Origin: Bombus terrestris
Lineage: Eukaryota; Arthropoda; Insecta; Hymenoptera; Apidae
Reading direction: 5' to 3'
DNA: 64,000 nt
Assembly (NCBI RefSeq): GCF_910591885.1
Contig: NW_025963552.1
Span: forward strand, 1,178,001-1,242,000
Below, in pieces: positions 32,757 through 47,901 of this stretch. A program made the translations under genes and the position numbers. Below the pieces are notes generated by a model. That model was not told the DNA's origin, searched no databases, and saw only the letters and a list, made by a program, of their open reading frames with translations. Each line of letters starts with the position of its first letter. Position 1 is the first letter of the stretch.

Positions 32757-35701
32757 TTATGTGAAACTATTCACAAACTGTAAACATTTGTCAGCAGGCA
32801 ATAGGATAAAGACTTCCGGCTCCTCGGGCTGGTGCGAATGTTTCAATGTCCGTATGTGCCAAACCGTTGGATTGTGACACACCTTTACGCGCCTCTCGTT
32901 CGCTGCGCTCGCTCGAAAACTATAGCCTAACCTAAAACCAATCCCTCTTGCGTTAGTCATTCGATATGAAGGCGACTTATTTCGAATTTGCGAACGTGTC
33001 GGATCGGATGTGAGGTTGGACTAAATTTTTACGAGCGAGCGGAGCGAGCGAGCAACGATCACAATTTGCAAGGTATACATATACCTTGCAATATGCATAT
33101 ATATCGTGTTAGTACCTAATTTTGTCAGCCACTTCGGACATCACATTGCACTGTAGTATGTTGAAATAGTACTATTTATGTGAAACTATTCACAAACTGT
33201 AAACATTTGTCAGTAGGCAATATGATAAAGACTTCCGGCTCGTCGGGCTGGTGCGAATGTTTCGATGTCAGTATGTGCCAAACCATTGGATTGTGACACA
33301 CCTTTACGCGTCTCTCGCTCGCTGCGCTCGCTCGAAAGCTATAGCGTAACCTAAAACCAATCCATCTTGCGTTAGTCATTCGATATGAAGGCAACTTATT
33401 TCGAATTTGCGAACGTGTCGGATCGTATGTGAGGTTGGACTAAATTTTTACGAGCGAGCGGAGCGAGCGAGCAACGATCACAATTTCCAAGCTATACATA
33501 TACCTTATATTGCCTTGCATATATTTCGTGTTATTACCTAATTTTGTCAGCCATTTCGGACATCACATTGCACTGTACTATGTGGAAACAGTACTATTTA
33601 TGTGGAACTATTCACAAACTGTAAACACTTGTCAGTAGGCAATATGATAAAGACTTCCGGCTCCTCGGGTTGGTGCGAATGTTTCAATGTCAGTATGTGC
33701 CAAACCGTTGGATTGTGACACACCTTTACGCGTCTCTCGCTCGCTGCGCTCGCTCGAAAGCTATAGCCTAACCTAAAACCAATCCCTCTTGCGTTAGTCA
33801 TTCGATATGAAGGCGACTTATTTCGAATTTGCGAACGTGTCGGATCGGATGTGAGGTTGGACTAAATTTTTACGAGCGAGCGGAGCGAGCGAGCAACGAT
33901 CACAATTTGCAAGGTATACATATACCTTGCAATATTCATATATATCGTGTTAGTACCTAATTTTGTCAGCCACTTCGGACATCACATTGCACTGTACTAT
34001 GTGGAAATAGTACTATTTATGTGAAACTATTCACAAACTGTAAACATTTGTCAGTAGGCAATAGGATAAATACTTCCGGCTCCTCGGGCTGGTGCGAATG
34101 TTTCAATGTCAGTATGTGCCAAACCGTTGGATTGTGACACACCTTTACGCGTCTCCCGCTCGCTGCGCTCGCTCGAAAACTATAGCGTATCCTAAAACCA
34201 ATCCATCTTGCGTTCATTATTCGATATGGTGGCGACTTATTTCGAATTTGCGAACGTGTCGGATCGGATGTGAGGTTGGACTAAATTTCTACGAGCGAGC
34301 GGAGCGAGCGAGCATCGATCACAATATGCAAGGTATACATATACCTTGCAATATGCATATATATCGTGTTAGTACCTAATTTCGTCAGCCACTTCGGACA
34401 TCACATTGCCCTGTAGTATGTCGAAATAGTACTATTTATGTGAAACTATTCACAAACTGTAAACATTTGTCAGCAGACAATATGATAAAGACATCCGGCT
34501 CCTCGGGCTGGTGCGAATGTTTCAATGTCAGTATGTGCCAAACCGTTGGATTGTGACACACCTTTACGCGTCTCTCGCTCGCTGCGCTCGCTCGAAAGCT
34601 GTAGCCTAACCTAAACCCAATCCATCTTGCGTTAGTCATTCGATATGAAGGCAACTTATTTCGAATTTGCGAACGTGTCGGATCGTATGTGAGGTTGGAC
34701 TAAATTTTTACGAGCGAGCGGAGCGAGCGAGCAACGATCACAATTTGCAAGGTATACATATACCTTATATTGCCTTGCATATATTTCGTGTTAGTACCTA
34801 ATTTTGTCAGCCACTTCGGACATCACATTGGACTGTAGTATGTGGAAATAGTACTATTTATGTGAAACTATTCACAAACTGTAAACATTTGTCAGTAGGC
34901 AATAGGATAAAGACTTCCGGCTCCTCGGGCTGGTGCGAATGTTTCAATGTCCGTATGTGCCAAACCGTTGGATTGTGACACACCTTTACGCGTCTCTCGT
35001 TCGCTGCGCTCGCTCGAAAACTATAACGTAACCTAAAACCAATCCATCTTGCGTTCATTATTCGATATGGTGGCGACTTATTTCGAATTTGCGAACGTGT
35101 CGGATCGGATGTGAGGTTGGACTAAATTTTTACGAGCGAGCGGAGCGAGCGAGCAACGATCACAATTTGCAAGGTATACATATACCTTATATTGCCTTGC
35201 ATATATTTCGTGTTAGTACCTAATTTTGTCAGCCACTTCGGACATCACATTGGACTGTAGTATGTGGAAATAGTACTATTTATGTGAAACTATTCACAAA
35301 CTGTAAACATTTGTCAGCAGGCAATAGGATAAAGACTTCCGGCTCCTCGGGCTGGTGCGAATGTTTCAATGTCCGTATGTACCAAACCGTTGGATTGTGA
35401 CACACCTTTACGCGCCTCTCGTTCGCTGCGCTCGCTCGAAAACTATAGCGTAACCTACAACCAATCCATCTTGCGTTCATTATTCGATATGGTGGCGACT
35501 TATTTCGAATTTGCGAACGTGTCGAATCGGATGTGAGGTTGGACTAAATTTTTACGAGCGAGCGGAGCGAGCGAGCAACGATCACATTTTGCAAGGTATA
35601 CATATACCTTATATTGCCTTGCATATATTTCGTGTTAGTACCTAATTTTGTCAGCCACTTCGGACATCACATTGGACTGTAGTATGTGGAAATAGTACTA
35701 T

Positions 35702-36122
35702 TTATGTGAAACTATTCACAAACTGTAAACATTTGTCAGTAGGCAATAGGATAAAGACTTCCGGCTCCTCGGGCTGGTGCGAATGTTTAATGTCCGTATG
35801 TGCCAAACCGTTGGATTGTGACACACCTTTACGCCTCTCTCGATCGCTGCGCTCGCTCGAAAACTATAGCGTAACCTAAAACCAATCCATCTTGCGTTCA
35901 TTATTCGATATGGTGGCGACTTATTTCGAATTTGCGAACGTGTCGAATCGGATGTGAGGTTGGACTAAATTTTTACGAGCGAGCGGAGCGAGCGAGCAAC
36001 GATCACATTTTGCAAGGTATACATATACCTTATATTGCCTTGCATATATTTCGTGTTAGTACCTAATTTTGTCAGCCACTTCGGACATCACATTGGACTG
36101 TAGTATGTGGAAATAGTACTAT
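35702..36122. repeat. 421-bp unit with one-base deletion, copy 2
   Basis: Same deletion (about 35,788) and same CTCTCGATCGCTG variant as the copy at 32,336. It lacks GTGGGAATAG and has CACATTTTGC downstream, so it is a sister lineage to the other two. Confidence 0.9.
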
Positions 36123-38648
36123 TTATGTGAAACTATTCACAAACTGTAAACATTTGTCAGCAGGCAATAGGATAAAGACTTCCGGCTCCTCGGGCTGGTG
36201 CGAATGTTTCAATGTCCGTATGTGCCAAACCGTTGGATTGTGACACACCTTTACGCGCCTCTCGTTCGCTGCGCTCGCTCGAAAACTATAGCGTAACCTA
36301 AAACCAATCCATCTTGCGTTCATTATTCGATATGGTGGCGACTTATTTCGAATTTGCGAACGTGTCGAATCGGATGTGAGGTTGGACTAAATTTTTACGA
36401 GCGAGCGGAGCGAGCGAGCAACGATCACAATTTGCAAGGTATACATATACCTTGCAATATGCATATATATCGTGTGAGTACCTAATTTTGTCAGCCACTT
36501 CGGACATCACATTGCACTGTAGTATGTGGAAATAGTACTAGTTATGTGAAACTATTCACAAACTGTAAACATTTGTCAGTAGGCAATAGGATAAAGACTT
36601 CCGGCTCCTCGGGCTGGTGCGAATGTTTCAATGTCCGTATGTGCCAAACCGTTGGATTGTGACACACCTTTACGCGTCTCTCGCTCGCTGCGCTCGCTCG
36701 AAAGCTGTAGCCTAACCTAAACCCAAGCCATCTTGCGTTAGTCATTCGATATGAAGGCAACTTATTTCGAATTTGCGAACGTGTCGGATCGTATGTGAGG
36801 TTGGACTAAATTTTTACGAGCGAGCGGAGCGAGCGAGCAACGATCACAATTTGCAAGGTATACATATACCTTGCAATATGCATATATATCGTGTGAGTAC
36901 CTAATTTTGTCAGCCACTTCGGACATCACATTGCACTGTAGTATGTTGAAATAGTACTATTTATGTGAAACTATTCACAAACTGTAAACATTTGTCAGTA
37001 GGCAATATGATAAAGACTTCCGGCTCGTCGGGCTGGTGCGAATGTTTCGATGTCAGTATGTGCCAAACCATTGGATTGTGACACACCTTTACGCGTCTCT
37101 CGCTCGCTGCGCTCGCTCGAAAGCTGTAGCCTAACCTAAACCCAATCCATCTTGCGTTAGTCATTCGATATGAAGGCAACTTATTTCGAATTTGCGAACG
37201 TGTCGGATCGTATGTGAGGTTGGACTAAATTTTTACGAGCGAGCGGAGCGAGCGAGCAACGATCACAATTTGCAAGGTATACATATACCTTATATTGCCT
37301 TGCATATATTTCGTGTTAGTACCTAATTTTGTCAGCCACTTCGGACATCACATTGGACTGTAGTATGTGGAAATAGTACTATTTATGTGAAACTATTCAC
37401 AAACTGTAAACATTTGTCAGTAGGCAATAGGATAAAGACTTCCGGCTCCTCGGGCTGGTGCGAATGTTTCAATGTCCGTATGTGCCAAACCGTTGGATTG
37501 TGACACACCTTTACGCGTCTCTCGTTCGCTGCGCTCGCTCGAAAACTATAACGTAACCTAAAACCAATCCATCTTGCGTTCATTATTCGATATGGTGGCG
37601 ACTTATTTCGAATTTGCGAACGTGTCGGATCGGATGTGAGGTTGGACTAAATTTTTACGAGCGAGCGGAGCGAGCGAGCAACGATCACAATTTGCAAGGT
37701 ATACATATACCTTATATTGCCTTGCATATATTTCGTGTTAGTACCTAATTTTGTCAGCCACTTCGGACATCACATTGGACTGTAGTATGTGGAAATAGTA
37801 CTATTTATGTGAAACTATTCACAAACTGTAAACATTTGTCAGCAGGCAATAGGATAAAGACTTCCGGCTCCTCGGGCTGGTGCGAATGTTTCAATGTCCG
37901 TATGTGCCAAACCGTTGGATTGTGACACACCTTTACGCGCCTCTCGTTCGCTGCGCTCGCTCGAAAACTATAGCGTAACCTAAAACCAATCCATCTTGCG
38001 TTCATTATTCGATATGGTGGCGACTTATTTCGAATTTGCGAACGTGTCGAATCGGATGTGAGGTTGGACTAAATTTTTACGAGCGAGCGGAGCGAGCGAG
38101 CAACGATCACATTTTGCAAGGTATACATATACCTTATATTGCCTTGCATATATTTCGTGTTAGTACCTAATTTTGTCAGCCACTTCGGACATCACATTGG
38201 ACTGTAGTATGTGGAAATAGTACTATTTATGTGAAACTATTCACAAACTGTAAACATTTGTCAGCAGGCAATAGGATAAAGACTTCCGGCTCCTCGGGCT
38301 GGTGCGAATGTTTCAATGTCCGTATGTGCCAAACCGTTGGATTGTGACACACCTTTACGCGCCTCTCGTTCGCTGCGCTCGCTCGAAAACTATAGCGTAA
38401 CCTAAAACCAATCCATCTTGCGTTCATTATTCGATATGGTGGCGACTTATTTCGAATTTGCGAACGTGTCGAATCGGATGTGAGGTTGGACTAAATTTTT
38501 ACGAGCGAGCGGAGCGAGCGAGCAACGATCACATTTTGCAAGGTATACATATACCTTATATTGCCTTGCATATATTTCGTGTTAGTACCTAATTTTGTCA
38601 GCCACTTCGGACATCACATTGGACTGTAGTATGTGGGAATAGTACTAT

Positions 38649-39069
38649 TTATGTGAAACTATTCACAAACTGTAAACATTTGTCAGTAGGCAATAGGATA
38701 AAGACTTCCGGCTCCTCGGGCTGGTGCGAATGTTTAATGTCCGTATGTGCCAAACCGTTGGATTGTGACACACCTTTACGCCTCTCTCGATCGCTGCGCT
38801 CGCTCGAAAACTATAGCGTAACCTAAAACCAATCCATCTTGCGTTCATTATTCGATATGGTGGCGACTTATTTCGAATTTGCGAACGTGTCGGATCGGAT
38901 GTGAGGTTGGACTAAATTTTTACGAGCGAGCGGAGCGAGCGAGCAACGATCACAAATTGCAAGGTATACATATACCTTATATTGCCTTGCATATATTTCG
39001 TGTTAGTACCTAATTTTGTCAGCCACTTCGGACATCACATTGGACTGTAGTATGTGGAAATAGTACTAT
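38649..39069. repeat. 421-bp unit with one-base deletion, copy 3
   Basis: Same deletion (about 38,735). Shared flanking markers (GTGGGAATAG at about 38,634 and CACAAATTGC at about 38,952) tie it to the copy at 32,336, at an offset of 6,313 bp. Confidence 0.9.
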
Positions 39070-40332
39070 TTATGTGAAACTATTCACAAACTGTAAACAT
39101 TTGTCAGCAGGCAATAGGATAAAGACTTCCGGCTCCTCGGGCTGGTGCGAATGTTTCAATGTCAGTATGTGCCGAACCGTTGGATTGTGACACACCTTTA
39201 CGCGTCTCTCGCTCGCTGCGCTCGCTCGAAAGCTGTAGCCTAACCTAAACCCAATACATCTTGCGTTAGTCATTCGATATGAAGGCAACTTATTTCGAAT
39301 TTGCGAACGTGTCGGATCGTATGTGAGGTTGGACTAAATTTTTACGAGCGAGCGGAGCGAGCGAGCAACGATCACAATTTGCAAGGTATACATATACCTT
39401 GCAATATGCATATATATCGTGTGAGTACCTAATTTTGTCAGCCACTTCGGACATCACATTGCACTGTAGTATGTGGAAATAGTACTATTTATGTGAAACT
39501 ATTCACAAACTGTAAACATTTGTCAGTAGGCAATAGGATAAATACTTCCGGCTCCTCGGGCTGGTGCGAATGTTTCAATGTCAGTATGTGCCGAACCGTT
39601 GGACTGTGACACACCTTTACGCGTCTCTCGCTCGCTGCGCTCGCTCGAAAGCTGTAGCCTAACCTAAACCCAATCCATCTTGCGTTAGTCATTCGATATG
39701 AAGGCAACTTATTTCGAATTTGCGAACGTGTCGGATCGTATGTGAGGTTGGACTAAATTTTTACGAGCGAGCGGAGCGAGCGAGCAACGATCACAATTTG
39801 CAAGGTATACATATACCTTATATTGCCTTGCATATATTTCGTGTTAGTACCTAATTTTGTGAGCCACTTCGGACATCACATTGGACTGTAGTATGTGGAA
39901 ATAGTACTATTTATGTGAAACTATTCACAAACTGTAAACATTTGTCAGTAGGCAATAGGATAGAGACTTCCGGCTCCTCGGGCTGGTGCGAATGTTTCAA
40001 TGTCCGTATGTGCCAAACCGTTGGATTGTGACACACCTTTACGCGTCTCTCGTTCGCTGCGCTCGCTCGAAAACTATAACGTAACCTAAAACCAATCCAT
40101 CTTGCGTTCATTATTCGATATGGTGGCGACTTATTTCGAATTTGCGAACGTGTCGGATCGGATGTGAGGTTGGACTAAATTTTTACGAGCGAGCGGAGCG
40201 AGCGAGCAACGATCACAATTTGCAAGGTATACATATACCTTATATTGCCTTGCATATATTTCGTGTTAGTACCTAATTTTGTCAGCCACTTCGGACATCA
40301 CATTGGACTGTAGTATGTGGAAATAGTACTAC

Positions 40333-43300
40333 TTATGTGAAACTATTCACAAACTGTAAACATTTGTCAGCAGGCAATAGGATAAAGACTTCCGGCTCCT
40401 CGGGCTGGTGCGAATGTTTCAATGTCCGTATGTGCCAAACCGTTAGATTGTGATACACCTTTACGCGTCTCTCGCTCGCTGCGCTCGCTCGAAAACTATA
40501 GCCTAACCTAAAACCAATCCCTCTTGCGTTAGTCATTCGATATGAAGGCGACTTATTTCGAATTTGCGAACGTGTCGGATCGGATGTGAGGTTGGACTAA
40601 ATTTTTACGAGCGAGCGGAGCGAGCGAGCAACGATCACAATTTCCAAGCTATACATATACCTTATATTGCCTTGCATATATTTCGTGTTATTACCTAATT
40701 TTGTCAGCCATTTCGGACATCACATTGCACTGTACTATGTGGAAACAGTACTATTTATGTGGAACTATTCACAAACTGTAAACACTTGTCAGTAGGCAAT
40801 ATGATAAAGACTTCCGGCTCCTCGGGCTGGTGCGAATGTTTCAATGTCAGTATGTGCCAAACCGTTTGATTGTGACACACCTTTACGCGTCTCTCGCTCG
40901 CTGCGCTCGTTCGAAAGCTGTAGCCTAACCTAAACCCAATCCATCTTGCGTTAGTCATTCGATATGTAGGCAACTTATTTCGAATTTGCGAACGTGTCGG
41001 ATCGGATGTGAGGTTGGACTAAATTTTTACGAGCGAGCGGAGCGAGCGAGCAACGATCACAATTTGCAAGGTATACATATACCTTATATTGCCTTGCATA
41101 TATTTCGTGTTAGTACCTAATTTTGTCAGCCACTTCGGACATCACATTGGACTGTAGTATGTGGAAATAGTACTACTTATGTGAAACTATTCACAAACTG
41201 TAAACATTTGTCAGCAGGCAATAGGATAAAGACTTCCGGCTCCTCGGGCTGGTGCGAATGTTTCAATGTCCGTATGTGCCAAACCGTTAGATTGTGATAC
41301 ACCTTTACGCGTCTCTCGCTCGCTGCGCTCGCTCGAAAACTATAGCCTAACCTAAAACCAATCCCTCTTGCGTTAGTCATTCGATATGAAGGCGACTTAT
41401 TTCGAATTTGCGAACGTGTCGGATCGGATGTGAGGTTGGACTAAATTTTTACGAGCGAGCGGAGCGAGCGAGCAACGATCACAATTTGCAAGGTATACAT
41501 ATACCTTGCAATATGCATATATATCGTGTTAGTACCTAATTTTGTCAGCCACTTCGGACATCACATTGCACTGTAGTATGTCGAAATAGTACTATTTATG
41601 TGAAACTATTCACAAACTGTAAACATTTGTCAGCAGGCAATATGATAAAGTTATCCGGCTGCTCGGGCTGGTGCGAATGTTTCAATTTCAGTATGTGCCA
41701 AACCGTTGGATTGTGACACACCTTTACGCGTCTCTCGCTCGCTGCGCTCGCTCGAAAGCTGTAGCCTAACCTAAACCCAATCCATCTTGCGTTAGTCATT
41801 CGATATGAAGGCAACTTATTTCAAATTTGCGAACGTGTCGGATCGTATGTGAGGTTGGACTAAATTTTTACGAGCGAGCGGAACGAGCGAGCAACGATCA
41901 CAATTTCCAAGCTATACATATACCTTATATTGCCTTGCATATATTTCGTGTTATTACCTAATTTTGTCAGCCATTTCGGACATCACATTGCACTGTACGA
42001 TGTGGAAACAGTACTATTTATGTGGAACTATTCACAAACTGTAAACACTTGTCAGTAGGCAATATGATAAAGACTTCCGGCTCCTCGGGTTGGTGCGAAT
42101 GTTTCAATGTCAGTATGTGCCAAACCGTTGGATTGTGACACACCTTTACGCGTCTCTCGCTCGCTGCGCTCGCTCGAAAGCTATAGCCTAAGCTAAAACC
42201 AATCCCTCTTGCGTTAGTCATTCGATATGAAGGCGACTTATTTCGAATTTGCGAACGTGTCGGATCGGATGTGAGGTTGGACTAAATTTTTACGAGCGAG
42301 CGGAGCGAGCGAGCAACGATCACAATTTGCAAGGTATACATATACCTTGCAATATGCATATATATCGTGTGAGTACCTAATTTTGTCAGCCACTTCGGAC
42401 ATCACATTGCACTGTAGTATGTGGAAATAGTACTATTTATGTGAAACTATTCACAAACTGTAAACATTTGTCAGTAGGCAATAGGATAAATACTTCCGGC
42501 TCCTCGGGCTGGTGCGAATGTTTCAATGTCAGTATGTGCCAAACCGTTTGATTGTGACACACCTTTACGCGTCTCTCGCTCGCTGCGCTCGTTCGAAAGC
42601 TGTAGCCTAACCTAAACCCAATCCATCTTGCGTTAGTCATTCGATATGTAGGCAACTTATTTCGAATTTGCGAACGTGTCGGATCGGATGTGAGGTTGGA
42701 CTAAATTTTTACGAGCGAGCGGAGCGAGCGAGCAACGATCACAATTTGCAAGGTATACATATACCTTATATTGCCTTGCATATATTTCGTGTTAGTACCT
42801 AATTTTGTCAGCCACTTCGGACATCACATTGGACTGTAGTATGTGGAAATAGTACTATTTATGTGAAACTATTCACAAACTGTAAACATTTGTCAGTAGG
42901 CAATAGGAAAGAGACTTCCGGCTCCTCGGGCTGGTGCGAATGTTTCAATGTCCGTATGTGCCAAACCGTTGGATTGTGACACACCTTTACGCGTCTCTCG
43001 TTCGCTGCGCTCGCTCGAAAACTATAACGTAACCTAAAGCCAATCCATCTTGCGTTCATTATTCGATATGGTGGCGACTTATTTCGAATTTGCGAACGTG
43101 TCGGATCGGATGTGAGGTTGGACTAAATTTTTACGAGCGAGCGGAGCGAGCGAGCAACGATCACAATTTGCAAGGTATACATATACCTTATATTGCCTTG
43201 CATATATTTCGTGTTAGTACCTAATTTTGTCAGCCACTTCGGACATCACATTGGACTGTAGTATGTGGAAATAGTACTATTTATGTGAAACTATTCACAA

Positions 43301-45381
43301 ACTGTAAACATTTGTCAGTAGGAAATAGGATAAATACTTCCGGCTCCTCGGGCTGGTGCGAATGTTTCAATGTCAGTATGTGCCAAACCGTTGGATTGTG
43401 ACACACCTTTACGCGTCTCTCGCTCGCTGCGCTCGCTCGAAAGCTATAGCGTATCCTAAAACCAATCCATCTTGCGTTCATTATTCGATATGGTGGCGAC
43501 TTATTTCGAATTTGCGAACGTGTCGGATCGGATGTGAGGTTGGACTAAATTTCTACGAGCGAGCGGAGCGAGCGAGCAACGATCACAATTTGCAAGGTAT
43601 ACATATACCTTATACTGCCTTGCATATATTTCGTGTTAGTACCTAATTTTGTCAGCCACTTCGGACATCACATTGGACTGTAGTATGTGGAAATAGTACT
43701 ATTTATGTGAAACTATTCACAAACTGTAAACATTTGTCAGTAGGCAATATGATAAAGACATCCGGCTCCTCGGGCTGGTGCGAATGTTTCAATGTCAGTA
43801 TGTGCCAAACCGTTGGTTTGTGACACACCTTTACGCGTCTCTCGCTCGCTGCGCTCGCTCGAAAACTATAGCGTAACCTAAAACCAATCCATCTTGCGTT
43901 CATTATTCGATATGGTGGCGACTTATTTCGAATTTGCGAACGTGTCGGATCGGATGTGAGGTTGGACTAAATTTTTACGAGCGAGCGGAGCGAGCGAGCA
44001 TCGATCACAGTATGCAAGGTATACATATACCTTGCAATATGCATATATATCGTGTTAGTACCTAATTTCGTCAGCCACTTCGGACATCACATTGCGCTGT
44101 AGTATGTGGAAATAGTACTATTTATGTGAAATTATTCACAAACTGTAAACATTTGTCAGCAGGCAATATGATAAAGTCATCCGGCTCCTCGGGCTGGTGC
44201 GAATGTTTCAATGTCAGTATGTGCCAAACCGTTGGATTGTGACACACCTTTACGCGTCTCTCGCTCGCTGCGCTCGCTCGAAAGCTGTAGCCTAACCTAA
44301 ACCCAATCCATCTTGCGTTAGTCATTCGATATGAAGGCAACTTATTTCGAATTTGCGAACGTGTCGGATCGTATGTGAGGTTGGACTAAATTTTTACGAG
44401 CGAGCGGAACGAGCGAGCAACGATCACAATTTCCAAGCTATACATATACCTTATATTGCCTTGCATATATTTCGTGTTATTACCTAATTTTGTCAGCCAT
44501 TTCGGACATCACATTGCACTGTACTATGTGGAAACAGTACTATTTATGTGGAACTATTCACAAACTGTAAACACTTGTCAGTAGGCAATATGATAAAGAC
44601 TTCCGGCTCCTCGGGTTGGTGCGAATGTTTCAATGTCAGTATGTGCCAAACCGTTGGATTGTGACACACCTTTACGCGTCTCTCGCTCGCTGCGCTCGCT
44701 CGAAAGCTATAGCCTAAGCTAAAACCATTCCCTCTTGCGTTAGTCATTCGATATGAAGGCGACTTATTTCGAATTTGCGAACGTGTCGGATCGGATGTGA
44801 GGTTGGACCAAATTTTTACGAGCGAGCGGAGCGAGCGAGCAACGATCACAATTTGCAAGGTATACATATACCTTGCAATATGCATATATATCGTGTGAGT
44901 ACCTAATTTTGTCAGCCACTTCGGACATCAAATTGCACTGTAGTATGTGGAAATAGTACTATTTATGTGAAACTATTCACAAACTGTAAACATTTGTCAG
45001 TAGGCAATAGGATAAATACTTCCGGCTCCTCGGGCTGGTGCGAATGTTTCAATGTCAGTATGTGCCAATCCGTTGGATTGTGACACACCTTTACGCGTCT
45101 CTCGCTCGCTGCGCTCGCTCGAAAACTATAGCGTATCCTAAAACCAATCCATCTTGCGTTCATTATTCGATATGGTGGCGACTTATTTCGAATTTGCGAA
45201 CGTGTCGGATCGGATGTGAGGTTGGACTAAATTTCTACGAGCGAGCGGAGCGAGCGAGCATCGATCACAATATGCAAGGTATACATATACCTTGCAATAT
45301 GCATATATATCGTGTTAGTACCTAATTTCGTCAGCCACTTCGGACATCACATTGCCCTGTAGTATGTCGAAATAGTACTAT
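40333..45381. repeat. Array segment V: dimer, tetramer and hexamer copies
   Basis: Units begin at 40333, 40755, 41177, 41596, 42018, 42437, 42859, 43281, 43703, 44122, 44544 and 44963. The units at 40,333 and 41,177 share AGTACTACTTATG (844-bp offset). Those at 40,755 and 42,437 share ACCGTTTGATTG, GCTCGTTCGAAAG and GATATGTAGGC (1,682-bp offset). Those at 42,018 and 44,544 share CCTAAGCTAAAACC (2,526-bp offset). No gene or unique sequence is present. Confidence 0.83.
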
Positions 45382-47482
45382 TTATGTGAAACTATTCACA
45401 AACTGTAAACATTTGTCAGCAGGAAATATGATAAAGACATCCGGCTCCTCGGGCTGGTGCCAATGTTTCAATGTCAGTATGTGCCAAACCGTTGGATTGT
45501 GATACACCTTTACGCGTCTCTCGCTCGCTGCGCTCGCTCGAAAGCTGTAGCCTAACCTAAACCCAATCCATCTTGCGTTAGTCATTCGATATGAAGGCAA
45601 CTTATTTCGAATTTGCGAACGTGTCGGATCGGATGTGAGGTTGGACTAAATTTTTACGAGCGAGCGGAGCGAGCGAGCAACGATCACAATTTGCAAGGTA
45701 TACATATACCTTATACTGCCTTGCATATATTTCGTGTTAGTACCTAATTTTGTCAGCCACTTCGGACATCACATTGGACTGTAGTATGTGGAAATAGTAC
45801 TATTTATGTGAAACTATTCACAAACTGTAAACATTTGTCAGCAGGCAATAGGATAAAGACTTCCGGCTCCTCAGGCTGGTGCGAATGTTTCAATGTCCGT
45901 ATGTGCCAAACCGTTGGATTGTGACACACCTTTACGCGCCTCTCGTTCGCTGCGCTCGCTCGAAAACTATAGCGTAACCTAAAACCAATCCATCTTGCGT
46001 TCATTATTCGATATGGTTGCGACTTATTTCGAATTGGCGAACGTGTCGGATCGGATGTGAGGTTGGACTAAATTTTGACGAGCGAGCGGAGCGAGCGAGC
46101 AACGATCACAATTTGCAAGGTATACATATACCTTGCAATATGCATATATATCGTGTTAGTACCTAATTTTGTTAGCCACTTCGGAAATCACATTGGACTG
46201 TAGTATGTGGAAATAGTACTATTTATGTGAAACTATTCACAAACTGGAAACATTTGTCAGCAGGCAATAGGATAAAGACTTCCGGCTCCTCGGGCTGGTG
46301 CGAATGTTTCAATGTCCGTATGTGCCAAACCGTTGGATTGTGACACACCTTTACGCGCCTCTCGTTCGCTGCGCTCGCTCGAAAACTATAGCGTAACCTA
46401 AAACCAATCCATCTTGCGTTCATTATTCGATATGGTGGCGACTTATTTCGAATTTGCGAACGTGTCGGATCGGATGTGAGGTTGGACTAAATTTTTACGA
46501 GCGAGCGGAGCGAGCGAGCAACGATCACAATTTGCAAGGTATACATATACCTTGCAATATGCATATATATCGTGTTAGTACCTAATTTTGTCAGCCACTT
46601 CGGACATCACATTGCACTGTAGTATGTCGAAATAGTACTATTTATGTGAAACTATTCACAAACTGCAAACATTTGTCAGTAGGCAATATGATAAAGACTT
46701 CCGGCTCCTCGGGCTGGTGCGAATGTTTCAATGTCAGTATGTGCCAAACCGTTGGATTGTGACACACCTTTACGCGTCTCTCGCTCGCTGCGCTCGCTCG
46801 AAAACTATAGCGTAACCTAAAACCAATCCATCTTGCGTTCATTATTCGATATGGTGGCGACTTATTTCGAATTTGCGAACGTGTCGGATCGGATGTGAGG
46901 TTGGACTAAATTTTTACGAGCGAGCGGAGCGAGCGAGCATCGATCACAATATGCAAGGTATACATATACCTTGCAATATGCATATATATCGTGTTAGTAC
47001 CTAATTTTGTCAGCCACTTCGGACATCACATTGCCCTGTAGTATGTGGAAATAGTACTATTTATGTGAAACTATTCACAAACTGTAAACATTTGTCAGCA
47101 GGCAATATGATAAAGTCATCCGGCTCCTCGGGCTGGTGCAAATGTTTCAATGTCAGTATGTGCCAAACCGTTGGATTGTGACACACCTTTACGCGTCTCT
47201 CGCTCGCTGCGCTCGCTCGAAAGCTGTAGCCTAACCTAAACCCAATCCATCTTGCGTTAGTCATTCGATATGAAGGCAACTTATTTCGAATTTGCGAACG
47301 TGTCGGATCGTATGTGAGGTTGGACTAAACTTTTACGAGCGAGCGGAGCGAGCGAGCAACGATCACAATTTCCAAGCTATACATATACCTTATATTGCCT
47401 TGCATATATTTCGTGTTATTACCTAATTTTGTCAGCCATTTCGGACATCACATTGCACTGTACTATGTGGAAACAGTACTAT

Positions 47483-47901
47483 TTATGTGGAACTATTCAC
47501 AAACTGTAAACACTTGTCAGTAGGCAATATGATAAAGACTTCCGGCTCCTCGGGTTGGTGCGAATGTTTCAATGTCAGTATGTGCCAAACCGTTGGATTG
47601 TGACACACCTTTACGCGGCTCTCGCTCGCTGCGCTCGCTCAAAAGCTATAGCCTAACCTAAAACCAATCCCTCTTGCGTTAGTCATTCGATATGAAGGCG
47701 ACTTATTTCGAATTTGCGAACGTGTCGGATCGGATGTGAGGTTGGACTAAATTTCTACGAGCGAGCGGAGCGAGCGAGCATCGATCACAATATGCAAGGT
47801 ATACATATACCTTGCAATATGCATATATATCGTGTTAGTACCTAATTTCGTCAGCCACTTCGGACATCACATTGCCCTGTAGTATGTCGAAATAGTACTA
47901 T
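47483..47901. repeat. Unit with stop codon in the recurring frame, copy 1
   Basis: CTCGAAAGC has become CTCAAAAGC at 47,641. On the minus strand this turns CGA (Arg) into TGA, a CpG-to-TpG change, and removes the recurring open frame. The unit also has ACGCGGCTCTCG before arm 1. Confidence 0.85.

Larger units (their letters stand above)
31492..40332. repeat. Array segment IV: overlapping blocks carrying a frameshifted unit
   Basis: Units begin at 31492, 31914, 32336, 32757, 33176, 33598, 34017, 34436, 34858, 35280, 35702, 36123, 36542, 36961, 37383, 37805, 38227, 38649, 39070, 39489 and 39911. Blocks recur at offsets of 3,366 bp (31,070 to 34,436 and following), 2,525 bp (34,858 to 37,383 and following) and 6,313 bp (32,336 to 38,649). 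The three copies of the frameshifted unit anchor these alignments. No gene or unique sequence is present. Confidence 0.83.
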
